Below, in pieces: positions 10,061 to 21,235 of a stretch of DNA of 64,000 bases. The stretch comes from Prostheceraeus crozeri (Eukaryota; Platyhelminthes; Polycladida; Euryleptidae): NCBI GenBank assembly GCA_907163375.1, contig CAJQUW010002197.1, forward strand, positions 596,501 through 660,500. The letters run 5' to 3'. The translations under genes and the position numbers were made by a program. The notes below the pieces were generated by a model. The model was not told the DNA's origin. It worked only from the letters and a program-made list of their open reading frames with translations, and did not search any database. Numbering within the stretch: the first letter of the stretch is position 1; every line of letters starts with the position of its first letter.

Positions 10061-12063
10061 CAAGCCAAAATACAGTAAGTGAGCGTGATATTAATCATCA
10101 TGTGCATATGATTTATCTCAGCTGAACAGTGCTCTATAACTGATGCAGATTACTGTTTCTGAGAGGGAAAAACTGGTATGCATTATGCTGTAACTGAATA
10201 ATTATAATATGAACTTGAGAGAAATATTACAATTGTTCCTTTTTAAAACCGTTCTACAATTAATTAAAGATAACTGTCACTTATGTTCACTATCCGTTTT
10301 ATCACTGACATCAGTGATTTCAATACTGATGATTTTATATCAACTGCGGAATTCTCTTTATTTTGTTCAACATTCCATTTCAGTTGCCTCCTCGATAAGT
10401 CAGATTTCTATTAATGGGTTGCAATTTGTCTTTTTCTTTGAAATATTCTCCCGGTTGTCGCCACGAAGACCTTCCGGACATAAAATCTGTGACACTTGAT
10501 CAGTCTGAAATATTCAGCCTCAATAATGTCTTACTTGTACGACGAAGTGAAGAAAGATTTCTCTATTCATTCAACTTGAATAGCCATAATAATTACTGCT
10601 CTCAGTTTATAATTTAGAGTTTGTCCTGAATGTCACAAGGACTCAGTCATGTAATTATTAGCATTACAACATAGTTTCGTGTGATGAGAGCGTCAGTCAA
10701 TAATATCTATCCTCTCAGTGCAGTGAATAGAAGTCATACTTTAAGAAGGAATTAAAACGTAAAAGTTCCTTCGAGACATTTTGGCTGTGAAAATGCTTTA
10801 ACAAGTTTAGACAATAATTTAGCAATAAAAGATATTCATTCACTGGACAGTTCATTGTGACCTCAGTAGTTCCAGGATACCGATTTCGGTCTAAAAAATC
10901 ACTTTTTAAAACCCTTGACAGGCCTTCGGAATCCGCTTGGGGTCGATCTCGATAGCTACCTGTTAGCTTGATAGTCGCCACGCCAGTTCAGGTAACTGTC
11001 GACCCTGGAAGATATTGAAGAACGAAGGTGCGTCGACAGTTTTCATATTTTTTTTCGTGAACAAAAACTTCTGCCCAAGACTACTCATGGTACAACGAGC
11101 CTTCCTCTATGCAACGAACTGTCTAAACGCTTCATTTGAAGAATCGTTACGACTATTACTCGTAGCTGGTTATGTGCATTGACATGTAATTTCATGGTCC
11201 TATACCCAGGTTGCATTATATTCTTAGGTAAAATATTGTGGAACAATTTTTATTGAAATTCCAGTAAGATAACCACTGACACAAACCAGATGTCAGTCAT
11301 TCCATGCATTCAAGTTACATATGTGCAAGTTTATGGATATAGAAGTATAATTTGTATAGTTGGTTTTCAATTCATCGTTTCTTGTGATACATGCAGATAT
11401 TGCTCATTCTTTATCGCGTATGCCTCTTCACAAATCAGTTTAAAACAACCAGAAATCAGGTAGCTCTCGTAGATATTTGAATCATTAACAATTTACGTTC
11501 ACCGGCATCTTTTCAAGGCGTCCCCATCGTTTCTTGTTTACGACATTTATGAAATATTACGGCTGCGACAATTTGCTGTTAGCACACCCTTGAGACCATG
11601 ATTCTGTCGTTCGCAGTGTAAAAACCCTTGGGGTCTATTTAATTTGTTGCATACTGAGAAAAAATTATCGACATGATAATGAGGCATCTTTTGACAAGCC
11701 ACCGACGGACAAGCGATTGCGATTTAGAAGTCACTCTATCACTTCACCTTCATGAAATTGTCACGAGTGTGCCTTGTTTTTTGTAATACATGAATATTTG
11801 TGTACAGATGTTAGCAGATTACGTTAAATTTCTGTAACGCTATTGTGAACATTTAAAGTGCATTTCTGTTTCGCTTCATCATAGGTCAACTTAAGCCGAA
11901 GTTAGAGTATACGAGCGCAGATATCTGTCTCATTTCTTATTACTGTATAGTTCTTTCATTTGATCACTCGTATCACTCGTGTCCAACCAGAATATAACCG
12001 AACCATCTGTTAACAGTGGAATATAGCTAGTGAGACAGTCGCCACTCTCAACAATTGGTTCTG
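10061..12063. other. non-coding stretch
   Basis: No exon, tRNA or repeat is supported. The hydrophobic 96-codon frame at 10209-10499 was examined as a possible SK S1/S2 exon and rejected because it has no donor site in the required place or phase. Confidence 0.5.
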
Positions 12064-12140
12064 TGGCCTTGTCGTTAGAGGGTAGAATTGTCAGGCCATT
12101 GACTCCAACGTTGCTGGTTCAAACCTACCTCATTGCTGAT
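12064..12140 (+). repeat. degenerate tRNA-like sequence
   Basis: GGCCTTGTCGTTAGAGGGTA (A-box-like, close to the SINE family A head) and GCTGGTTCAAACCTACC (B box GGTTCAAACC) lie at tRNA-like spacing. The acceptor and anticodon stems do not pair convincingly, so this is a tRNA-derived fragment and not a tRNA gene. Confidence 0.45.
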
Positions 12141-13185
12141 GACTTGCTGTGTTTTCTAGTGATGAATGATAGTGACAAAATGAAGCATAAATTAATATAA
12201 GAGTCATTTCACCAACCGATTAATCAGAAGTTGAGATACGGAATAAAATGGACCGAAATTAGTACATTGTGCTCAAGAATTAATTGCAAATGAAATAAAA
12301 TACATAAACTGCGCATTGAACTTGGAACGTTGTAGTCTTATTAGTCCTGATCTCTGTCTGAAAGGGATGGTCACAGTGCTGATTTTACGGTTGTAATGAT
12401 ATTTTCCGTAGCAGTCCTCAGAATTGCACAAATGATGTAAGAATCACGGTAATCTGTAGAATTTCAGTATTTTGCCAAAGAAATCGCGCCAAAGGACTGC
12501 ATGTCCCAAACGTACAATGCCGATGATGATTGCAACTCATTCTCCGAAATTGCGTTTTATTGTTGTGTTGTTACTCTGATTGATTTATTCCTATGTCGTC
12601 CTTTGATGTGCAATAGTTCACATCTACTTGCCTCATGTCTTCCATTTCTCTGCCATAAAAAAGCGAGCATGATGATGATGTATATTCAAGAATTCGTCGA
12701 AAATCCTTCAATTTCTGCTATAAGACGCATACATCACTCGTTTGTGTTGTTCTCCGGGAGATATCAGTATATCACCTTTAAGGATCTTAGATGCTAAGGA
12801 TTCCTCCTGTTGACTGTGGTTTCCCCGCCGGCAGGCAAACATGTACGGGTTGAGGGAATCTAATCGCCCAGGTCCTTCTTCTGCATGAATTATCCCTGTT
12901 CCAGGACTGGCTGGCAAACGAAGCGCCGAAATGGGTAAGTTGGAGGAACGCCGCACGACCTGACTGACGAGTCCCAGCACCGACTATTGAGTTCTGTTTG
13001 TATTTCATTTTGCCATCCTCTCGGTTGTCACGAAATTAAATCATATGGCTTGCTGTCAAATGTTTGCAAAACACCGTCACTGAATGCAACAATTAATTTC
13101 TAATATTTTAGCAAATTGAACAACTTTACAGTATAACAAGACTTCCAAAAGCAGAATTGACAGTAAGAAGCCGCAGGAGGGCTGT
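12141..13185. other. non-coding stretch
   Basis: No gene is supported. The frames at 12501-13008 overlap on opposite strands and match no family. Confidence 0.45.
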
Positions 13186-13477
13186 ATTTGAGGACATAGT
13201 CGATCTGAGGGCGGGTTTATACGATGGCGAATTGCATTAAGGGATGGGTTTATTCAACGGCAGACTGCATTCGAGAGCGTTGCCTATCTAAGGGAATGTT
13301 TTATTCGTCGGTGGATTACATTCAAAGGTGCGTGGGTTCTATTCGAGAGCGTATTCTATTTGAGGACAGGTTCTATTCAAAGGTGAATTGCATTCAATGG
13401 TGGGTTCTATACGAGAGCGCAGTCTATGTGAAGGCGAGTTCTTTTCGAGCATGGGTTTTATTCAAGGTCGATTTGTT
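13186..13477 (+). repeat. degenerate 17-bp minisatellite, about 17 units
   Basis: The sequence can be cut into consecutive units of about 17 bp with consensus close to ATTCRARGGYGNRTTCT, for example ATTCAACGGCAGACTGC, ATTCGAGAGCGTTGCCT, ATTCGTCGGTGGATTAC, ATTCGAGAGCGTATTCT and ATTCAAAGGTGAATTGC. One unit is 21 bp and a few are 16 bp. Units differ at several positions, so the array is old. A 93-codon open frame runs through it because 17-bp units happen to avoid stops. It encodes a quasi-periodic Y-S-x-x-D/N-C/Y-I-x pattern that I do not take as a gene. Confidence 0.8.
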
Positions 13478-13489
13478 AATTTCATTCAT

Positions 13490-15680
13490 GCATCTCATCG
13501 ACTGATGTTGGGGAGATAGATAAAAAATACAAGTTTTGAGTAATATACCTTTATTGTTCATATTAATTTAATTTGGGAATATTTTTTATTGGGACATTTT
13601 TCTCTATTTTTTACAAAGTCGTTAAATTTCAGTGAACTCCGCGATCGCCATTATCAAGATAACGTATGAAGTTTTTGAAATTCAAATAATCTTACATCAC
13701 AACAGAACATTTCCCTCAGACGCCTATCCCCCCCCCCCAATAAAAGTTTTGATGATTAAGAATACATGTAGTGGTTATGTTGACGTCCGACTCAGTCCAA
13801 AGAGCTGATTAACCACATGGAAATATTGCAATGGAGGATTTTTCTTGTTTTGGTAGGCTATAGAGGACTCCGAAGTTTACCCGATGATCCTGTAGAGCAA
13901 CGTTTGCCCGAGAGGGAAAACTTGGGTTTCCTCTATCGAAAATTCGCCGGTACCAGTTCTTCTTCATCCACTTACATATTTGAAACAGCAGTCAAAGGAT
14001 GCTTTGCTTGTAGAATATTGGTAATTCTACTTTCTAGTAGCCATTGTACATTCAATGATTTCTGTAACCGATCGCTGCATCACATGAAGGGAGATCAATT
14101 TCAGTTTACTATTGCGCATTCTTTGATAAATTATCGGTTTGACCTTTGGAATCCTCAGTACGATTAGGCGGGAGTATTGTGTTATCTTGTCAACATAGGA
14201 ATCAGTCATCTATGAGTCAGTTATCTGTCTACCAAGCGGATGAGATGTTCATACAACTATGTCGTTCGCGTCTGATTAGGTTCCCGCAATGCATATAACT
14301 AAAAAAATTATTAAAAACTTGTTTGTGTTTATTTATTTTCCTGTAATTCAACGCGATGAAATCACTTTATCATGTGTGACTTGATAGCACGTTTGATTCT
14401 CATTAATGTGATGCTAACATTGCAAATAATTTGAATTATTACAAGAATCAATTTTTAGCGGACATAGACTTTTTCTTGTTTCGATAAAGATCTTGGAACT
14501 GAAAACTATAATTATGTTCTACGGATCAATTCTACAACGCTGATCTAAATGATGATCAAATATTAACCAATTGTATGCTATTTTAATATTACACATAAAT
14601 AATCAAAGTTGAGAGATTGTTTATATATAGTTGTCATATATACAAATCAACAAAATGCATTGAAGCCTCAGAAAGACCTCAGTATCATGTTTACCACACA
14701 AAAACTTTAACCAGAAAGAAAGTACGTGCGAAGTACCTGCGGTAGCATGCGAGAACTTCAATATAATGAAATTACATCTGAAAAACGTTCTTAATAGAGC
14801 TCAGCCGAAATAACCGTTGTTCTGAAGAACTTTTTTGGAATTTGCAATTGAATTACTAATTGCAGAAGTCACTAGAATATATTTTTTGAATTACAATGTT
14901 TATGTTGCTGTCCGCGCAGCGATTTTCTCAGTTTCATCACTGACTGCGAAAAATACGTACAGATTACACTGCCTTGTTGGACAAAATTGCAACTACCTGT
15001 GCATTTTGTAAATTTGGAGATGAAAAATAAACCGTGTCGTCGCTAATTGTCATTTTGGGGTTTCTTGCGTGCTGTTGAGAATTGTATCTGATGAAATATT
15101 AACTTATTTTATCTCCAACTGCCATTCATCCAGTCCTTCTAAAATTAAATTGGGAATTACTGCGTTCTTTGGGCTTGATTTGAGGAAGATATTTGAGTTG
15201 AAATTTTCTACCCGTCTGTTAAGAAGACCAAGTTATTTCTTTTTGATTCATCCATTTTTCTATTGAATTGATTCACCATTTTCTTCCGCATCATTTTTAT
15301 CAGTTTGATTTTATCGAAAGTTTTCCTATCATTCTACATATCATTTATTCATTTGTAATTTGATCTTCTATGACACACTTTAATAGATCTCATATTAATT
15401 CCGAAAATTGATATAAAGATTAAGCTTTTCAGGACCGCTCGTTCTAGTCTTCTTCTGGCCACAATCCCGACCAATGGCTGAAATGCACCTCTATCTTGAA
15501 AGCGATGACTTACATATGAAAAATATATATCAAGGTTCATGTGCAGACGACCGGCTAATTTGTCATGGATACATCATAATATGAGTAAATCGAGGTTAGT
15601 CGAATTGTGATCAAGCACTGGCATAACAAAATTCCGACTTTTTGTTTTATTTGAGGACTAGAATGAATAACAGCTGTTTG
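13490..15680. other. non-coding stretch with a C11 tract
   Basis: A run of 11 C residues sits at 13728-13738. The 116-codon frame at 13817-14167 starts with ATG but has no recognisable domain. I see no splice context or supporting neighbour, so I do not call it a gene. Confidence 0.45.
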
Positions 15681-15889
15681 AACCTTGTTTATACTCGAAG
15701 CACATTAGGCAAGGAGCCTCTCTTCCATGTGGCCGAGTTGCCGTTTATCTCTCTCATTCTTCCATGCTGAATGTTTAGCAAGAATGCCGAATGTACCTAT
15801 TTTAAAAGTGTAGGGTTTGACCCGACCAAGATTTGAACCAAGGTCTCCCGGACGTAGAACGGACACTCCACCACAAGGCCGCAGCGCCA
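15681..15889 (-). repeat. tRNA-derived SINE family A, copy 2
   Basis: Read on the minus strand, the head GGCCTTGTGGTGGAGTGTCC leads to the B-box-like GGTTCAAATCTTGGTCGGGT. The body follows (AGGTACATTCGGCATTCTTG, GTGGCCGAGT in complement), ending in GAGTATAAACAAGGTT. It is very similar to the copy at 28453-28663, which shows the full family A length of about 210 bp. Confidence 0.8.
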
Positions 15890-16196
15890 GTGTTTGCTGT
15901 AATGTCAGCTGTTCGGTCAGGTACCGATATATGTCAATGTTGCCAAGTATTGAGAAGAATCAGGGCACTGAAACCTACAGTAGTTGCAGATATTGAAAGT
16001 TGTTTTATAAAAATAACTTTATGTTAAAAGAAAAATGATAATTTCCATTACAAAGAACACAAACAAAGTTCCTGTATCTAGCCATGGTCGCCCACTGGAC
16101 GCCGCTATCCTTAAGTAACGATGTCATGGCAACGCATGTCCAAGACGGAATATTGTTTTCAATGTGCATGTCCGTCCTAGTCCTGAAAATGCGTTT

Positions 16197-16642
16197 ACAC
16201 GTGAATCTTTATTGCTGTCACTTTCGATCCATAGTGAGTCAGAAAAGAATGAACAAACAATGGAAGTAAAGACATTCCTTCAGTAATTGTGCTTTGTGCG
16301 TCACCAGACAATAGCAATTTCATGAATGGCGATAAAGAACAATGCATTGACCTTGTCTGCGAATTATCCTTCGGGTGTCTTGTTCAACTTCAGCTGATGC
16401 TGATACGATGATAAGTACAGTGATTGGAGCGCAGCAACCTGATTTTCTGGATACTGGAGTTGTTCTTACAGATGACGTCAATGTATTTTTTTCTTTATCA
16501 CCATTCATTAAATTACTTGTCTGGACACTGACTTTTTACGCACGAAGCACGATTATTGAAGGCATGTCTCTGCTTCCATTGCATATCCATTCTTCTCTGA
16601 CTCATCATGGATTGAAAAGTGTCACCAATAAAGTTACACGTA
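16197..16642. mobile_element. foldback element with ~145-bp inverted arms
   Basis: The left arm 16197-16341 (TTTATTGCTGTCACTTTCGA, GATCCATAGTGAGTCAGAAA, ATGGAAGTAAAGACATTCC) matches the reverse complement of 16490-16642. Shared words in the same order include ATGAATGGYGATAAAGAA. The loop is about 150 bp. The 171-codon plus-strand frame at 16375-16890 starts in the loop and runs through the right arm into the neighbouring Tc1 TIR, so it is not a gene. Confidence 0.8.
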
Positions 16643-16856
16643 TCGGTATAATACATACCCTTCGTATGTATGATAGAGAGTCGGATTTCTATGGTTGGTA
16701 TCAACTCTTGATTCATAGCTCGTCAAAAGACCAAAGGTGCTATGAATTGTTTTGTATGCTAATGAAATTGGACAGAAAGCGAAGAGTTTCTGAACATCAA
16801 ACAATTGATAATCAAATATTGAATGTACAATACTCATGCTACATCGAAATTGATTA

Positions 16857-17991
16857 TACAGTCCGTTTCATAAAAAGTGGATCATCCTAAAATTTGACTA
16901 AATAAAACATAAGTATGATGCAGAAAGCATTTTTCATGCTATTTCATGTCCCTAATATATTTAAATGTCCTTATATAATCTGATAAGCTATGATACAGCA
17001 ACGGTTCTTAAGAAGCTAATATTTTGTGGCCCTACCCTTATTGTCAATGACATTACCAATTCGTCTAGGCATTGATTCGATGATATCGTTGATTTTTTAC
17101 TGATCGAACTTTCTCCACTCTCTTTTTAACAGTGACGTAAGTTGTGATAAGCCATCTGTAGGTAGCAGTGAACGACGAACGTTACGTTTTAGAATACTCC
17201 ATACATTTTCTATGGGATTCAGATCAGGAGAACGAGCTGGCCAAGATAATGTCCTAAGCTCTAATTGAGACTTGCATAAGTTGACTCTACTACTCCTGTG
17301 ACACGTAGCATTATCATCTATAAATAACCAAGTCGATGGATCACCAAGTTGATCTGTCATTTGGCCAATGTTCATTCGTAAAACATTCACATAGAGTTCT
17401 GAATTCATGGTTCCTTGCTGTATGTGAAGTAGTTCTAGCAAGGCTGACACTTTGCCTTTTGTGAATGCGATCTCGTTATTGTTCATTTGTGCTTTGTATT
17501 GTTTTCAACCGGTAAGAGATAGATTTCTAGCTGAAAGCAATCAGGAGTGCTGCCAACACCACCGCAACGAAGTCAGGAAGCTATGGAACATGAAGTCCAG
17601 TTAATCACATGTAGCAGTTACATTATTGTTGATGAATAATGGTGCTATACTGGCTCTGCTTGACCGATTTTCTTTATTTTTGTTTTGCTTGATAGCTGTT
17701 GGCTTGTAGAACAACATATTACATAAAAAAGGAAACAAATGTAATTTTATAAGAGTGAGGTATGATTTTGTGTAACATTGCTAAATGAAGATCAAATTAT
17801 CTACTATTTCTATGTCTATAACAGGAAAACAACTCAATATTCATGCTTGAAATTTCCAACAATGATATTAGTAAGCACAACTGACATATCTTCCAAATTT
17901 CAGAGAAATTCGTCCAAGTTTGGCGGAGTTAGACAAAGTTGAAGTTAAGGCGATGTTTGAGGGTGATCCATTTTTTATGAAACAATCTTTA
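16857..17991 (-). mobile_element. Tc1-type transposon, internally deleted
   Basis: The left end TACAGTCCGTTTCATAAAAA (16857 on) continues GTGGATCATCC. The right end in reverse complement is TAAAGATTGTTTCATAAAAA and continues ATGGATCACCC. Both start at a TA dinucleotide. The 1135-bp element is shorter than the roughly 1.3-1.7 kb typical of Tc1-type elements. Only the C-terminal part of a transposase remains, so the 5' coding half has been lost or has decayed. Confidence 0.85.
17097..17486 (-). pseudogene. Tc1-type transposase, C-terminal fragment (129 codons)
   Basis: The frame contains LFIDDNATCHRS, the second catalytic Asp, and WPARSPDLNPIENVWSILK with the third catalytic residue, Glu. There are 34 residues between the Asp before N-A-T and the Glu, which is the DD34E signature of the Tc1 family. 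The first catalytic Asp and the N-terminal paired-like DNA-binding domain are missing. A full-length Tc1 transposase is about 340 residues. The Met at the frame start is not a real initiator. The fragment is inactive as it stands but the remaining frame is uninterrupted. Confidence 0.9.
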
Positions 17992-18519
17992 GTACGCTCT
18001 TCAACTTAGTCCAAAATTATCCAAATTTTCAGAAATCACCATTTAATGTAGGATATGCTGATGCAATGAAAAATCGTCGTCGGAGCATGATTGATTGTGT
18101 AATTTATGACATATTTCACTCTTAAAATGCATGATGTTTGTGTATCAGGCTTTGAGAAATGTAGTGACGGAAAGTCTCTATAAATCGTCCAATAAATTAT
18201 GTAGTTGATAGTATCAGGGTCAGCAGCTAAAGACGCACCAAGACTTTTCGTGGCGCAGCAACATCGGTTGGAGTTCGATGGGAAGTGCCAGCAATTTTCA
18301 ATAGAACAGCCGCGTGGTCAACAACCTATTCTAACCAGGATATATAATGGCAAAATCACGAAGACCTACTTGTACACCGAAGATGTAATTATGCTGAATT
18401 ATTCCACCTACATGTAAAATGACGTCTTCCATTTCAAGACCTACTTCTGAATATAATCAGGTGTTAGATATTTGCGTTATTTCACCCATGATTCATCAGA
18501 TTATTTTCATTCTTTGCAG
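17992..18519 (+). other. sequence upstream of the first visible SK exon
   Basis: This is intron sequence ending in ...TTCATTCTTTGCAG, a pyrimidine-rich tract and acceptor. The open frames at 18205-18417 and 18419-18637 have no counterpart in SK channels. An S1/S2 exon ending ...E-I-Q would be expected upstream but was not found between 1 and 18519. Confidence 0.6.
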
Positions 18520-18938
18520 CTTTTTTCCATCGACAACTGTATCGAAGATTGGCGTATTGCCATTACATGGCGTCGAATTGCTCAAATGTTCACAGAGGTG
18601 GTGGTGTGTCTCATTCATCCGATCCCAGGTGATGTAAAGATTCAGTGGACGACATATATTCTCACAACGAGAACTGTTTCTACCAAATCAGTCCCCCTCG
18701 ATGTGGTCCTTGCCCTTCCCATGTTCCTCCGACTGTACCTCATCTTCCGTGTCATGCTGCTGCATTCCAAACTCTTCACCGACGCTAGTTCTCGCAGCAT
18801 TGGCGCGCTCAACAGAATCAGCTTCAATACCCGCTTCGTCCTCAAAACCCTAATGACCATCTGCCCCGGCACTGTCCTGCTGGTTGTCATCCTATCGTTG
18901 TGGATCATCACCAGCTGGTTGATGCGCGCGTGTGAACA
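18520..18938 (+). CDS. SK (KCNN-type) Ca2+-activated K+ channel, exon A: S3 to S5
   Basis: The exon encodes 139 codons plus two bases. It begins in phase 0 right after TTTGCAG with L-F-S-I-D-N, the position where vertebrate KCNN proteins read ...EIQ|LFMVDN. Residues 9-18 ([10 protein letters not shown]) precede S3 (about 20-37, [12 protein letters not shown]). S4 is about 62-80 ([16 protein letters not shown]). The S4-S5 linker [19 protein letters not shown] is nearly invariant in the family and contacts calmodulin in the human SK4 structure. S5 is about 106-135 ([17 protein letters not shown]). The exon ends C-E-CA at the strong donor GTGAGT (phase 2). The S3-S4 segment differs clearly from vertebrates. 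It is a plasma-membrane channel subunit that forms tetramers. The 138-codon antisense frame is a shadow. Confidence 0.95.
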
Positions 18939-18964
18939 GTGAGTATCCAATCTAAAGCGAGTGG

Positions 18965-19080
18965 GACTTATATCTATAAAGGGAGTTGTGTCGATGTTGA
19001 GAGATGTGAAGTAGACATGATATTTGATGAAATGGCAGCTATTCAAGTCTGTTCCCATTCTTCAATGGAGGATGTAGCTC
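18965..19080 (+). repeat. dispersed repeat family E, copy 2
   Basis: GGAGTTGTGTCGATGTTGAG, AGATGTGAAGTAGAC, GATGAAATGGCAGCTATTCA and GTTCCCATTCTTCAATGGAG match 8010-8110 in order. It lies 27 bp beyond the donor of SK exon A. Confidence 0.55.
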
Positions 19081-20714
19081 GATGCTTGATTTAAAAGCTA
19101 TTTACGAAGCGTTACTCCATAGCCATCAGTCTATATTTTGAACCAAATTACAAGTACCAAAAGTTCATTGCTGGTTTTATAGATTACCATTCCGTTTTAA
19201 ATATTTAGTTTATTAAGTATTTTATATAACATTCGCTGTGTTTGAAGTAATTTAGATAATGTGGAAAACATACCGCACCTGTACATAGTTGTAGCGGCAC
19301 CTTGACAGTGTACCTTGCAACTATCCACTATTATCATTTCTTATCAAATATAGAATCGTTTTATAAATTATTTTGGAGTATTCCACTTTGCGGCCCGAAT
19401 CTATAACTATTGATTGCGAGTATCAGCAGTTTAATTCCTTTTAAGATCTTGAAATATTGAGATGAATCGGAGCATGAACGAGTAGCTGAATCACCATCTA
19501 ATCACCAAACAGCTGCTATGCACACAGAATTAGACAGGTCTTTTCTTCTTCTGTTTGACTATATGTAGAAAGGAAGTATCGTAACATGTAACGCTAATGA
19601 AATGGCAGAATCTGCTGACAATACCATGGCAATCGAATAGTGAGTAGCCAGTTCAATATTAAGCACGCCAAATTGTGCGAAGTTTCAGTCACTTATCAAC
19701 CGGAGCACACAACAAAGAGACACAGTTGATGTCAAGTTCTACAGAGAAGTTTGTGAACGTTATTTCGTAGCGATCGGAGCATTTTGAAGAAATTCGCAGC
19801 AATTCGCAAGCGACGCACGACTATTATTTCTATCTCTGTGAGGCATTAAAAATTTCTTTTTGCCCACTTAGTAAGCTCCTGTATGTGCCATCGTTTTGAA
19901 TAAGTTAGCAATCCTAGCAAAGTGGCACGCTTAGACAATCTAATTCTGTGGATGTGCATTCTAGCTCTACTAGAAAAATAAAAAAATGTTGGATTTCTAT
20001 ACTTAAGACAGGGACAATAATCCATTTTTATTTCGAAGCGAACTATTGGCAGCTCAATGACACTACAATTTTTGTCTAATGTCAGGCTGTCAAACGTTAG
20101 CAATCTCGTAGTCACATTTCCTTGTTTTCTGCCTCTGTTGTAAACATAAAAATTAGTCTGTTGTGATAGACATTGATGATGAGTTTTCAGTGTTTGAAGT
20201 CGTTTCAGATTTCGGTAAAATGTCTGGAATGTGTTACGCGATACCTGTGCAGAGGAAGCAGATGCTTATTCTAGTCTATATTTACAACAAGCAATGACAA
20301 GAATTTATCAAAATCGTGATAAAATTTCATCTAGTTACTGAGCCGCGTAAGTCGCTTGATGGTTAGATCAGAGCAACGTGTTGTGGATTGCTAAGTTCTA
20401 ACGAGTCATTTTCTCTTAGCAAATACCATAGAGGATTTAGATAGTAGTTTTCAAGTTTCATATCATAAGATTACGAGACAGCAGGGAGATAAGTGAGTGT
20501 AATAGTATCCTTGCGGGTAGTGCTGCTGTGAATTGAACTATGTTTAAAGAGTGACTTAGGAAAGGGAAGAATTTTCTCAGCGGTCATGTAATGTCTACGG
20601 AGAAAGGTTCAATTCGCGACTGTTGGTTAGCATTGACCGAGTCATGGATTTCTAAAGTTTTCTTACACTTTAATACTTTCTTTTATAGAAGTCCATGACA
20701 GTTTTAACTACAGA

Positions 20715-21230
20715 GTTGATCATTAAAAACTGATCGCCTGAATTATGTCGAAATTAAATCGATGTTCATGCCTTCTCGTGTCGCATATCAACGTGCCAAG
20801 CAGCATCAGAGAGCTTGCATTCTCAGGCTTAAAATGAGGTATGTTAAGCTTGTATCCGCGTTATTGTGTTTGCTGGACAGAGGTGGAAATGTAAAAATGA
20901 TTGCATGAAAGGCACTGAATCAGTCACGAAGCGAACGAGGATTTTCTGAGCTTTCTTCTGTCATCTTCAGAATCCTTGCGATGTAAGGAGTAGCGATATG
21001 CAAGTTTTTTTCAAATGGGTTCACTATTTCTTCGTCGAACTTCTTTCTCATAACCGCTAAAATGCACAAACACCGCGCAAGTTCAGCAAAGATTCCAAAC
21101 TCTTGTCGATTCAAATTCTGCAGCTGCACTGTGACGCACAAACAATTAGCGAAGGTGTGTATTTGTACTCTCACCGCACGACTGCAGATATTCGCTATTC
21201 ATCTTCGTCCATTCTCTGAATTGAATTTAG
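20715..21230 (+). mobile_element. long-TIR element family D, partial copy 1
   Basis: It starts with GTTGATCATTAAAAACTGAT, the terminal region of the complete copy at 24520-25214. It continues through ATGCCTTCTCGTGTCGC, CATTCTCAGGCTTAAAATGA, ATGAATCAG-like and CACAAACAATTAGCGAAGG words in the same order. It stops near 21230 where the (GAAGAATAA)-type tail of a LINE begins, so the LINE may have inserted into this copy. Confidence 0.6.
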
Positions 21231-21235
21231 TGATC

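Noticed and set aside
10209..10499. Hydrophobic frame considered as the SK S1/S2 exon (C-S-L-S-V-L-S-L-T-S-V-I-S)
   Set aside because: The similarity to S2 is only hydrophobicity; it lacks E-I-Q with a phase-0 GT donor and is too short between key positions.
16375..16890. 171-codon open frame, + strand
   Set aside because: It starts in the loop of a foldback element, crosses its right arm and ends inside the TIR of a Tc1 element. No domain.
18642..19058. 138-codon antisense frame
   Set aside because: Shadow of SK exon A on the opposite strand.
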